This document shows, piece after piece, positions 33,415 to 41,585 of a stretch of 64,000 bases of DNA. Each line of letters starts with the position of its first letter. Position 1 is the stretch's first letter. The DNA is from UBA4416 sp964543545 (GTDB lineage: Bacteria; Bacteroidota; Bacteroidia; B-17B0; Aurantibacillaceae), in assembly GCA_964543545.1 (NCBI GenBank), contig CAZIYT010000001.1:1054001-1118000 (forward strand). The letters are read 5' to 3'. A model generated the notes under the pieces. The model was not told the origin of the DNA, did no database searches, and saw only the letters and a list, made by a program, of their open reading frames with translations. A program made the position numbers and the translations under genes.

Positions 33415-33567
33415 CTAAGGCAGGTGGCTCCCGTTAATCTCTATTTGGGCTTTGGTGGTTTGCACCGGTGCCGGAAGCGTTATGAGCATATCAGCCGCCA
33501 TGCTTAGCTGCTGCGAAGCAATAGTAAGCGGTGCTGTGAGAACGATGTAGCTTGCTGCGTATTTCAT
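33415..33567 (-). CDS. Possible small exported peptide (50 aa), own promoter
   Basis: An ATG-started 50-codon frame: MKYAASYIVLTAPLTIASQQ, then 'LSMAADMLITLPAPVQTTKAQIEINGSHLP'. The N-terminus is a short, weakly hydrophobic leader with one Lys, like a signal peptide. A perfect -7 box (TACATTTG, 33593-33600) stands about 26 bases upstream and a terminator follows at 33227. I recognise no family. Independent start, stop and transcription signals support it, but codon evidence is limited by length. Confidence 0.4.
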   Translation of the reverse strand: MKYAASYIVLTAPLTIASQQLSMAADMLITLPAPVQTTKAQIEINGSHLP

Positions 33568-33592
33568 GGTTAACAGGGTTTGAAGGATGATA

Positions 33593-33600
33593 CAAATGTA
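33593..33600 (-). promoter_or_regulatory. -7 promoter box (TACATTTG) upstream of the small peptide gene
   Basis: The minus strand reads TACATTTG; no good TTG at -33. It is the only promoter-like signal between the terminator at 33780 and the small frame. Confidence 0.45.
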
Positions 33601-33779
33601 GACTGTCTTTCCGCCGGTAAAAAATGGAAATCCCCATTTCTTACATGCTCATTTTTAAAATGTGATCACGGGGCCTTTTATTTACGATGAATTATATGCT
33701 AATTTATTATCCGTTGAATTTCTTATCACAGCTCTCTTCTTTTCATTTTTTGAGCGTTATCCGAAAACAGGCAGGCATC

Positions 33780-33805
33780 AAAAAAGGCTCCATTGCGGAG
33801 CCTTT
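33780..33805 (-). terminator. Terminator after the MBL-fold gene
   Basis: aaaaaaggctcc (33780-33791) pairs with ggagccttt (33797-33805); on the minus strand it ends in a T-run. It lies 60 bp past the stop of the metallo-hydrolase gene. Confidence 0.75.
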
Positions 33806-33864
33806 ATGGGGATGGATTACAGGATGCGGGAAATGCTCATCAGGGCGTGAGCACAGGCTTACAC

Positions 33865-35385
33865 TCAGCCCAGGCTTTCTCCGAATGTACCGGACAGCAT
33901 AGGAATATTACACACCTGGCAGATCTCACATTTTGTTTTTCTTAACCAGACGCTGCGTTCGTTGACCGGATTTTTGTTGACCTGGTTTTTGCTTTTCACC
34001 ACCTGCTTGATCGCCCAGGAAGTGGTAATCGGATTGTTGATTAAATATTTTAAAGCCCGTAGTGGCGCGGCTTTCATTTGTTGTGAGGCAACAGGCTGCC
34101 TGGTTAAAAGCCGCACGCAGATAATATCCAGGCTCTCCTCAATGATGCTCATGTCCAGGATGGTAATCTCTGCGCCATACCCAATGATGATGGCATCGCC
34201 GCCCCATTCGCTGGCAAAGCAGTAGTTCAGTATTTTGGAGTCCGTGGTTAAGGTTAAAACAGAACCGGCGGGCACATGATTGCTGCGTGTCAGGCGTACC
34301 GTGTTATTGGAGCAATCTACCTCAAAGCAGTTGTTCTCCGGAATGTCCTCCACAATGATGGTGTATTTGATTTTATTCAGTTTTTCTTCTGAAAATAAGG
34401 AGGAACGTTGTTTGATGTTCTTATAGATAGCCTCCTCCAAAGCCGAAATTTCCTGTTCGCTTATAGGAACAAGCGTATTGACCTGCCTGATCTCATCCGC
34501 CAGCATGGTGTCGATGAGATGGTCCAGGGATCTGTCCAGATCCAACGTGTGGTAAACAGAGGTTTTGGTTAACGCATTTTTTTCGATGACATCTCCGGAA
34601 TGAGCGGTTATAAAATGTGTAGGATAGCCTTTATAGATGCTGTTGTAATACTCTTTTATTTTCTCTTTGGAATATTTGATCCGGTTGATCCAGCGCTTCT
34701 CCTCATTCAGGAGAACATAGTCGGCAGCAAAGGGAACGGTATTAAGCGGTTTTAAGTCATCGACAATAAAACAGAAGTTGTCTCCGAATAATTGTTCGCG
34801 GGCTTCCGCAACCTCAAGGTCGTTTTTTTCTTCGCAGTGAACAGTGTTGGGAAAGTAAGCGGCAGAGCCATATCCGCAAAACAGATAATCTATTTTAGGC
34901 CATCTCGCTTTTATATCTTTTGTAAAGCGTTTGATGATGTTTTTATGGTTCGCCGGCAAGGCATCATTGATATTTACCAGAACCTCTCCGTCTGCTTCTA
35001 TCACCAATATACTGTCCAGGGCATTGGCGATGAAGGTTACGGAAGTAGTGGCCGAAAGCCTGTAGGTTTTATTGGTAATGGCCTCCGTCACATCCGTATA
35101 GTCGATGCTGTGGAGGTATTCTTTGATGCCTTGCTGCCATTGAAAAGGGTAAAATACGTTTGCTTTTTTATTGAGCGTCACCAAAGAATCATGATGCAAA
35201 TGATCTTCGTGGCCATGTGATATAAGAATCACATCGGCCTGCTTGGCAACATCCGTATTGAGAGGCTTTGGAAAAAGGTGCCATTGATTACAATACGTGG
35301 CCCCTGAGAGCCACGGGTCCGTTAAGATTTTGACGTCCTTTGTTTCAATCAGTAAAGCCGAATGGCAGATATATTCTATTTTCAT
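33865..35385 (-). CDS. MBL-fold metallo-hydrolase with a C-terminal CxxCxxC tail
   Basis: 506 residues. The N-terminal ~230 residues are a UlaG-like metallo-beta-lactamase fold: 'ICHSALLIETKDVKILTDPWLSG' and HxHxDH at 57-62 (SHGHEDH), with 'ITAHSGDVIE' later. The middle is unassigned; near 400 a segment 'CFASEWGGDAIIIGYGAEI' resembles sterol-carrier-like tails of similar enzymes. The end has Cys486, Cys489 and Cys492 (CEICQVC), a possible metal or Fe-S site. It overlaps the methyltransferase gene by four bases (ATGA), so they act together, probably on a surface glycan or secondary product. Confidence 0.75.
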   Translation of the reverse strand: MKIEYICHSALLIETKDVKILTDPWLSGATYCNQWHLFPKPLNTDVAKQADVILISHGHEDHLHHDSLVTLNKKANVFYPFQWQQGIKEYLHSIDYTDVTEAITNKTYRLSATTSVTFIANALDSILVIEADGEVLVNINDALPANHKNIIKRFTKDIKARWPKIDYLFCGYGSAAYFPNTVHCEEKNDLEVAEAREQLFGDNFCFIVDDLKPLNTVPFAADYVLLNEEKRWINRIKYSKEKIKEYYNSIYKGYPTHFITAHSGDVIEKNALTKTSVYHTLDLDRSLDHLIDTMLADEIRQVNTLVPISEQEISALEEAIYKNIKQRSSLFSEEKLNKIKYTIIVEDIPENNCFEVDCSNNTVRLTRSNHVPAGSVLTLTTDSKILNYCFASEWGGDAIIIGYGAEITILDMSIIEESLDIICVRLLTRQPVASQQMKAAPLRALKYLINNPITTSWAIKQVVKSKNQVNKNPVNERSVWLRKTKCEICQVCNIPMLSGTFGESLG

Positions 35386-36092
35386 ATGATTTTGAGAACT
35401 ACTTTGTTATAATTGTTGGACTCGCCGATGAAAGCGAAGCTGAAAGGAAAGGTATTCCGGAAATCCAGGAAGGCCCTGAATTCGTGAGTGGTGATATTGA
35501 ACTCATCAAAAATTAAAATGTCTCCGGGCTTTAAGACCTCCGCTAAAGAAAATAAGCAAAAGAGGGTTGAACTGTAGAGGTCCGCATCGAGATGAATAAC
35601 CAGTCTGTGAGTGCAAGCCTGTTTTTTAAGGAAGGTCCCTAAGGTCTCCTGGAACATGCCTTTGACAAACGTACAGCGCGGATCATGAACGGGCGGTAAA
35701 TTTCCGTTGGCCGTGTAGCTTCCTTTTGGGAGCGTACCCCAGGCTTCAGGAATGCCGTCAAAGGTGTCGAAGCCGAAAAACAGGGAATCCTTGTGTGTAA
35801 TGCGGTCAAGCCACCAGCGCATGGACTCGCCTTTTGATACGCCGAATTCATAATAACAGATCCGGTCAATGTTTTCATCGGCGATGATATGCGAATAGAG
35901 ATCGAACCGCTCGGTATAGCCTCTTAAAGCCGCCTGCCGGGTGGAATCTTTTTTCCAGTCTGCAAACTTCGACAGGTAATACAGCTTTTGTAAAGCACCT
36001 GAAAACGGTTTTATCAGATAATGAAGCTTGAACAGGAGAATGAGATCCTGGCTTGTTTTTAGAATCTTTGACTTTGTTTTACGGAGGCTCAT
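35382..36092 (-). CDS. SAM-dependent O-methyltransferase (TylF/MycF-like)
   Basis: 236 residues. After a basic N-terminal tail comes 'YYEFGVSKGESMRWWLDRI' (SAM motif I), 'FFGFDTFDGIPEAWG' (acidic end of strand 2), 'VIHLDADLYSSTLFCLFSLAEVLKPGDILIFDEF' (metal-binding Asp cluster). This is the pattern of macrocin-type sugar O-methyltransferases. It has a TAAATTTG promoter with a leader of about 125 bases and is translationally coupled to the MBL gene. Substrate unknown, sugar residues being the best guess. Confidence 0.78.
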   Translation of the reverse strand: MSLRKTKSKILKTSQDLILLFKLHYLIKPFSGALQKLYYLSKFADWKKDSTRQAALRGYTERFDLYSHIIADENIDRICYYEFGVSKGESMRWWLDRITHKDSLFFGFDTFDGIPEAWGTLPKGSYTANGNLPPVHDPRCTFVKGMFQETLGTFLKKQACTHRLVIHLDADLYSSTLFCLFSLAEVLKPGDILIFDEFNITTHEFRAFLDFRNTFPFSFAFIGESNNYNKVVLKII

Positions 36093-36220
36093 GGCGTCAA
36101 AGTAATTGATCGCCTGCCAGAATAGAAAACCACTTTTTTTGCTACAGGCAACAGATTCGGAAAGGCAGAATGCCTATCCGGTTATTTGGGAGTTGCTTAA
36201 AAGAAAAAACATTACACGTT

Positions 36221-36228
36221 CAAATTTA
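36221..36228 (-). promoter_or_regulatory. -7 promoter box (TAAATTTG) of the methyltransferase/MBL pair
   Basis: A perfect match on the minus strand, directly after the terminator of the ileS transcript, showing that the pair is its own unit. Confidence 0.5.
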
Positions 36229-36239
36229 TTTCCGGGTAC

Positions 36240-36266
36240 AAAAAAAGGCTCCGGATGGAGCCTTTT
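36240..36266 (-). terminator. Terminator of the ileS-dksA transcript
   Basis: aaaaggctcc and ggagcctttt arms around a four-base loop, with seven T on the minus strand, 29 bp past the DksA-like stop. Confidence 0.85.
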
Positions 36267-36294
36267 GATAAGATTAAGATAGTGAGTGATATGA

Positions 36295-37533
36295 TTACTG
36301 GTTTAGCTTGGCGTCAATACCCAGGGTAGCGTGAGGCACAGAGCGCAGGCGCTCTTTTGGGATCAGCTTGCCCGTTACGCGGCAAATACCGTAAGTCTTA
36401 TTCTCAATACGCATCAGCGCATTTTTCAGGTTCACAATGTATTTTTCCTGGCGGATCGCCAGTTGAGCCGTTTCCTCTTTTGATAACACATCCGATCCGT
36501 CTTCCAGTAATTTGAATGAAGGCGATGTATCGTCAGTTCCGTGGTTGTCGGCATTGGAAAGCGTTTGTTTCAGCAGGTCAAAATCCATCTGCGCTTCTTT
36601 CAGCTTCTCCAGAATCAGCTCTTTGAACTCTAATAATTCCTTATCCGAATAACGGCTTCTGTCATCTTTCGTATTCACAAAAGGCTTTGGCTGTGCGGCC
36701 TGCGGCTTTTTGATCAAAGGCTTGGTAATATCAATGTGCAAAGGCCTGTTGCGGATATAAGATTCGGATCCTGTTACACGCCCTTCATTTTTCTTTCTGC
36801 GTCCGCGTCCGCGTTTTTCAGGAATTTCGTCATCATCATCATCATCGAGAGGAATGCCGCCGCCTTCGAGGTCCATAACAGGAGGACCGTCCAGGTCACC
36901 GTCAATCACCGCGTCGTCGTCATCTTCCGGTTTTTCGTAATCGTCTTTTACATCTACGTCCGAGTCATCTTCTTCTTCCTCCTCTTCTGTATCGAGGTCC
37001 TCATCATCTTCATCATCATCGCCTTTTTTGCCTTTTTTAGAAGGCTTGCCCGCTTTCTTGGAAGCAGTGGCAGATTTTTTAGCGATGGCGTCGATCGGTT
37101 TTCCCGCCTTTTTGTCTTTGATCAGCTCTTTGGCGGCTTTTTTCGGTTCAGCTTTTGGAGCTTTCACAGCCACTTTCTTTGCTACAACAGGCTTGGCGGC
37201 CTTCACGGCTTTCTTCTCCACTTTTTTAGGTGCAGGAGCTGCTTTTTTAGGGGCAGCTTTATTTACAGGTTTTTTAGTCACAGGTTTGGGTGCTGGTTTT
37301 TTAGCCACAACTTTTTTAGCTGCAGGCTTTGGCGCAGGTTTCATTGCTTTTTTAGCCTTGGTAGCTGATCCTGTCGAAGCTTTCGGAGCAGGTTTCGCCA
37401 CCTTTTTCGGAGCAGGTTTTACCACTTTCTTAGCTGCCGGTTTTGCCGCTTTTTTCGGGGCAGGCTTGGCAGCTGTTTTTTTAGGGGCGGGTTTGCTTGC
37501 TTTTTTCGCAGGCTTTACAATTTTCTTTGCCAT
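36295..37533 (-). CDS. DksA/TraR-type regulator fused to a histone-H1-like and acidic N-terminus
   Basis: 412 residues in three parts: about 1-170 is a Lys/Ala/Pro repeat (KPAPKK, KPAAKK units) like bacterial histone-H1 proteins; about 170-245 is acidic (runs of D and E); about 285-412 is a DksA/TraR-like domain ('FKELILEKLKEAQMDFDLLK', 'YIVNLKNALMRIENKTYGICRVTGKLIPKERL'). Of the zinc-finger cysteines only Cys384 remains, as in other Bacteroidota forms. The C-terminal part likely binds RNA polymerase and the tail DNA. It follows ileS by 17 bp. Confidence 0.85.
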   Translation of the reverse strand: MAKKIVKPAKKASKPAPKKTAAKPAPKKAAKPAAKKVVKPAPKKVAKPAPKASTGSATKAKKAMKPAPKPAAKKVVAKKPAPKPVTKKPVNKAAPKKAAPAPKKVEKKAVKAAKPVVAKKVAVKAPKAEPKKAAKELIKDKKAGKPIDAIAKKSATASKKAGKPSKKGKKGDDDEDDEDLDTEEEEEEDDSDVDVKDDYEKPEDDDDAVIDGDLDGPPVMDLEGGGIPLDDDDDDEIPEKRGRGRRKKNEGRVTGSESYIRNRPLHIDITKPLIKKPQAAQPKPFVNTKDDRSRYSDKELLEFKELILEKLKEAQMDFDLLKQTLSNADNHGTDDTSPSFKLLEDGSDVLSKEETAQLAIRQEKYIVNLKNALMRIENKTYGICRVTGKLIPKERLRSVPHATLGIDAKLNQ

Positions 37534-37550
37534 GGTGCTTAAACTTAGAT

Positions 37551-40500
37551 TTAATTTAATTTTTCAATCGAAATGAGCGTCGACACAAGATCATCAACTT
37601 CAACTGAACTTGCCGTGGTGAGTGTCAAATTTTGTACCACTTGCAGGTCATCTGTTAAAGTTTCGGCGCAAATATAGCTCAAATTATTCTTAATGGCGGT
37701 ATCAAGGGCGTCATTTTGTTGAATTTTCACCAAAATTTTGTCCGTCACGTTCAGGCCGCTGTCTTTGCGCAGGTTCTGGATCCTGTTCACCAGCTCCCTC
37801 GCCAATCCCTCGTCTTTCAGGCTGTTGGAGATGGTCACATCCAGCGCTACGGTAATCTGCCCGCTGTTGGCCACCTTCCAGCCCGGAATATCCACCGGGA
37901 TGATCTCCACATCCTCCGTTTCGAGAAGGATCTCGTCGCCCTCCACGTTTATCTTAAACTGCCCGTTTTTCTCCATTTCACTGATGATCAGCGGGCCATG
38001 ATCGTTGGCATAGGCCTGAACCGTTTTCATGTGTTTGCCACATTTTTTCCCCAGGGTCTTGAAGTTCAGCTTCAGGTTCTTAACGATGTGCGCTTCCTCT
38101 TCCGTCACAAACTCCAGTTCCTTCACATTCACCTCCGCCAGGATCACATCTTTCACCGCCTCGACATGCTGTCTTAAATCGCTGTCCAGGATCGGGATAC
38201 GGATCTTCTGCAAAGGCTGGCGTACATTGAGCCTTTCTTTTTTACGTACCGAAAGAATCATCGAAGAGATCTTCTGTGCAAGCTCCATACGCTGCTCCAG
38301 GCTTGGGTCAATCATATGTTCTCTTACTTTGATCAATTCGGTCAAGTGGATGGATTCGAAGCGCAGCGGCGTGTTGTTCTTCACGGCAGCTTCACGGATA
38401 GGAGAAGTCAGGTTCTGATACATCCACTCGCTGAAAAACGGAGCGATTGGGCTCATCAGCTGAACGACAACCATCAGGCATTCGTGAAGCGTTTCGTAAG
38501 CCGCTTTTTTGTCGGTGCTCATCTCGCCTTTCCAGAAACGGCGGCGGTTTAAGCGCACATACCAATTACTCAGGTGCTCATCCACAAACTCCTCTATTTC
38601 GCGGGCTGCTTTATGCGGCTCAAAATTTTCGTATTGCTCGCTCACGTTTTTCACGAGGCTGTTCAACTTCGATAAGATCCAACGGTCCAGCTCCGGGCGC
38701 TCTTCCACAGGAACAATATTCATTTCGTCAACTAAAAATCCGTCAACATTAGCATACATCGCATAGAAGCCATAGGTGTTATACAACGTTCCGAATAATT
38801 TGCGTTGCACTTCAGAAATACCCTCCGAATCAAATTTCAAATCATCCCAGGGAGCCGAGTTCGCAATCATGTACCAGCGTGTCGCATCAGCGCCATAGGT
38901 GTCGATCGTTTCAAATGGATCTACCGCATTGCCCAGGCGCTTGCTCATCTTATTGCCGTTCTTATCCAGCACAAGGCCGTTGGAAACCACATTTTTGTAT
39001 GCGATGGAATCGAAGCACAGCGCGCCGATTACGTGCAGCGTGTAGAACCAGCCGCGTGTCTGATCCACGCCTTCGGCAATAAAATCGGCCGGGTAATATT
39101 TTTTCTGATCGATCAGCTCTTTGTTCTCAAACGGGTAGTGTACCTGCGCATAAGGCATAGAGCCCGAATCGAACCATACATCGATGAGGTCCGGCTCGCG
39201 GAATAATTTTTTTCCGTTCTTTTCCAGGTAAATAGAATCCGCATAAGGCTTGTGCAGGTCGAAGGTCTCGTAGTTCTCCTTGCTGAAATTGCCCGGTACG
39301 AATTTGCCCAGCGGGTTCTCCGTCATCATGCCTTTCGCTACGGCATTGTCTATTTCTTTTTTCAGCTCTTCTGCGCTGCCTATAACGGTCTGCTCACTGC
39401 GGTCCTCGCTCGTCCAGATCGGGATAGGAATGCCCCAGAAACGGGAGCGCGACAGGTTCCAGTCGAGCGCATTTTCCAGCCAGTTGCCGAAACGGCCTGT
39501 GCCGGTAGCTTCCGGCTTCCAGTTGATCTGCTTATTGAGCTCCACCAGCTTCTGGCGATTGTCGGCCACTTTCACAAACCAGCTGTCCATAGGGTAGTAC
39601 AATACCGGCTTGTCGGTTCGCCAGCAGTGCGGGTAGCTGTGCTCGTACGTTTCTTTTTTGAAGAGCTTGCCCTCTTCCTGGAGCTTAAGCACAATACGCT
39701 CATCCACGCTCAGGTAGGCTTTCAGCTCTTTTATTTTTCCGGCAGCTTCTAAGATGTGTTTTTGCTTTTCAAATTCCGCCTGCTTCTCGGCATCCGTATG
39801 ATACGCTTCTTTCACGTACTCTTCCCCGTAAAGGAAGGTGCCGTCCTTCACTTCAGGAACAAAGCGCCCGCGCTTGTCCACCAAGGTGAGCGAGTCGATG
39901 CCGTTTTGTTTGGCAACCCTGAAATCGTCCGCACCAAAGCTTGGCGCAATGTGTACGATACCAGTACCATCCGTGGTAGTCACAAAATCACCGACAATCA
40001 CTTTAAACGCATCACCTTCCGGTTTCACGAAAGGCATCAATTGCTCATAGCGGATGCCGGCCAGTTCAGAGCCTTTGGCATGACCAACGATCTTGAAAGG
40101 AATGATTTTATCACCCGGCTTGTAATCTTCAAATTTGGCATCGGTATGTTTCTCTGAGAAGTACTTATTTAAAAGGTCCTGCGCGAGTATAACGGTCTGC
40201 GGACTGCCTGTGAACGGATTAAAGCTCTCCACGAAAACGTATTCAATATCTTTTCCTACAGCAAGTGCTGTGTTGGAAGGAAGTGTCCAGGGTGTAGTCG
40301 TCCATGCCAGAAAGTAAACATCGCCTTTGAGATGTTCATTGTTCAATTTTCCATTATCAATTACTTTAAACTGAACAGTGGCTGTTCTGTCTTTCACATC
40401 GCGGTAGCAGCCGGGTTGGTTCAGCTCCGCCGACGATAAGCCTGTTCCCGCCGCAGGCGAATAGGGCTGGATCGTAAAGCCTTTATACAACAGGTCTTTC

Positions 40501-41021
40501 TTCGCTAAATTCTGTAAGAGCCACCATACACTCTCAATGTATTTGTTATCGTAGGTAATGTAGGGATCGCTCATGTCTACCCAGTAGCCCATCCTGGCGG
40601 TCACATCTTCCCACTTATCAGTATACTTCATCACCTCCTTGCGACAGGCCTTGTTATAATCCTCTACCGAAATAAATTTTTTGCTGTTGGGATTACCGAT
40701 GTCTTCTTTGGTGATGCCTAAGGTTTTCTCCACGCCCAGCTCAATCGGCAAGCCGTGTGTGTCCCAGCCCGCCTTGCGCTTCACCTGGAAGCCCTGCAGG
40801 GTTTTGTAGCGGCAGAAAATATCTTTGATGGTACGCGCCATCACGTGGTGAATGCCCGGCAGGCCATTGGCACTTGGCGGACCTTCGTAAAACACCCAGG
40901 GCGTTTTACCTTCGCGTGTAGAAACGGATTTGCTGAACGTGTCTTTTTCCGTCCAGTACTTTAAAATGTCTTTACTTATTTGTGATAAGTTAAGCTGGTT
41001 GTATGTAGGGTACTTTTTCAT
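37551..41021 (-). CDS. ileS: Isoleucyl-tRNA synthetase
   Basis: 1156 residues, a full class I synthetase. The 'HIGH' element appears as PGIHH at 55-59 in 'PPSANGLPGIHHVMA', the editing domain spans about 200-420, and the 'KMSKS' loop is KMSKR near 693. The C-terminal third carries the tRNA anticodon-binding fold. PGIHH and the length fit type 2 (eukaryote-like) IleRS, which often gives mupirocin tolerance; that is inference. The DksA-like gene follows in the same transcript. Confidence 0.97.
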   Translation of the reverse strand: MKKYPTYNQLNLSQISKDILKYWTEKDTFSKSVSTREGKTPWVFYEGPPSANGLPGIHHVMARTIKDIFCRYKTLQGFQVKRKAGWDTHGLPIELGVEKTLGITKEDIGNPNSKKFISVEDYNKACRKEVMKYTDKWEDVTARMGYWVDMSDPYITYDNKYIESVWWLLQNLAKKDLLYKGFTIQPYSPAAGTGLSSAELNQPGCYRDVKDRTATVQFKVIDNGKLNNEHLKGDVYFLAWTTTPWTLPSNTALAVGKDIEYVFVESFNPFTGSPQTVILAQDLLNKYFSEKHTDAKFEDYKPGDKIIPFKIVGHAKGSELAGIRYEQLMPFVKPEGDAFKVIVGDFVTTTDGTGIVHIAPSFGADDFRVAKQNGIDSLTLVDKRGRFVPEVKDGTFLYGEEYVKEAYHTDAEKQAEFEKQKHILEAAGKIKELKAYLSVDERIVLKLQEEGKLFKKETYEHSYPHCWRTDKPVLYYPMDSWFVKVADNRQKLVELNKQINWKPEATGTGRFGNWLENALDWNLSRSRFWGIPIPIWTSEDRSEQTVIGSAEELKKEIDNAVAKGMMTENPLGKFVPGNFSKENYETFDLHKPYADSIYLEKNGKKLFREPDLIDVWFDSGSMPYAQVHYPFENKELIDQKKYYPADFIAEGVDQTRGWFYTLHVIGALCFDSIAYKNVVSNGLVLDKNGNKMSKRLGNAVDPFETIDTYGADATRWYMIANSAPWDDLKFDSEGISEVQRKLFGTLYNTYGFYAMYANVDGFLVDEMNIVPVEERPELDRWILSKLNSLVKNVSEQYENFEPHKAAREIEEFVDEHLSNWYVRLNRRRFWKGEMSTDKKAAYETLHECLMVVVQLMSPIAPFFSEWMYQNLTSPIREAAVKNNTPLRFESIHLTELIKVREHMIDPSLEQRMELAQKISSMILSVRKKERLNVRQPLQKIRIPILDSDLRQHVEAVKDVILAEVNVKELEFVTEEEAHIVKNLKLNFKTLGKKCGKHMKTVQAYANDHGPLIISEMEKNGQFKINVEGDEILLETEDVEIIPVDIPGWKVANSGQITVALDVTISNSLKDEGLARELVNRIQNLRKDSGLNVTDKILVKIQQNDALDTAIKNNLSYICAETLTDDLQVVQNLTLTTASSVEVDDLVSTLISIEKLN

Positions 41022-41036
41022 TTTTTTCTTGAATTT

Positions 41037-41213
41037 AACCGCAAAGAGCGCAATGTTTTATGCAGAGGGCGCAAAGGGTTGTTGCTTAATAAATTAAGGG
41101 TAGCGAATGTACAAAAATTTGGGCTAACAACAAAAGATAGAATTGTAAGTGTAATTTGTGAATGCAAACTCTGCGGGCTCTGCGCCTTCTTCTCCGTGCC
41201 TCTGTGGTGAGTC
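41037..41213. repeat. Inverted repeat related to the GxxExxY cassette ends, with no gene inside
   Basis: Left parts 'accgcaaagagcgcaatg' and 'gcagagggcgcaaagg' pair imperfectly with the right part 'ctctgcgggctctgcgcc...ctctgtggtgag' at 41169-41212. About 80 bp of AT-rich sequence lies between. It separates ileS from the truncated haemoglobin gene. Confidence 0.55.
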
Positions 41214-41219
41214 TCTCCC

Positions 41220-41585
41220 TTATCCGAGCTTTCCCATGTGTTTCAGCTTCTGTTGGAAGGAATAGCCGATGCTCTGCGCCCTTTGAATGGCCATCTCTGC
41301 TTTTTCGCCGGCAAACAGGCTGCGCACCGTATATTCAAAGGTTTCCAGCCACAGGCGAAAGTGCTCCGCTTTGAGCGGCAGGTTCACATGTTTATCAAAT
41401 ACATTGGTGGAATAGCCGGCCTTATCCAGCAGCACAAACTCCCAGAAAGCGATCATATGGGGCATATGCTGCTCCACATCTACCCCTTCAAATACGGGCT
41501 TGATCTCATCCAATTGCAGCAGGCGGCTGTAGAAGGTTCTTACCAGAAGCTCTACATCGGCCGAATGTGTGATGTCCCGGAGCAT
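41220..41585 (-). CDS. Group III truncated haemoglobin
   Basis: 121 residues, the length of a 2-over-2 globin. 'VRTFYSRLLQLDEIKPVFEGVDVEQHMPHMIAFWEFVLLDKAGYSTNVFDKHVNLPLKAEHFRLWLETFEYTV' carries the features of group III: proximal His in the 'LKAEHFRLWLETF' helix, the Trp three residues later, and the 'AFWEF' helix. It binds O2 or NO. Its ATG begins immediately after the stop of the O-methyltransferase gene (TAAATG), so the two are translated together. Confidence 0.88.
   Translation of the reverse strand: MLRDITHSADVELLVRTFYSRLLQLDEIKPVFEGVDVEQHMPHMIAFWEFVLLDKAGYSTNVFDKHVNLPLKAEHFRLWLETFEYTVRSLFAGEKAEMAIQRAQSIGYSFQQKLKHMGKLG

Noticed and set aside
33662..33850. 62- and 71-codon plus-strand frames
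   Set aside because: They cross the terminator hairpin at 33780-33805 and have no promoter or family signal.
36828..36848. Trinucleotide run (tca) as a phase-variable repeat
   Set aside because: It encodes the acidic Asp run; a three-base unit would only change length, not frame.
36736..37368. 210-codon plus-strand frame opposite the same gene
   Set aside because: Also a mirror frame of repeats, with no protein-family features and no promoter.
37028..37576. 182-codon plus-strand frame, Phe/Ala-rich, opposite the DksA-like gene
   Set aside because: It is the mirror of the Lys/Ala/Pro repeats of the minus-strand gene; low complexity makes long antisense frames by chance.
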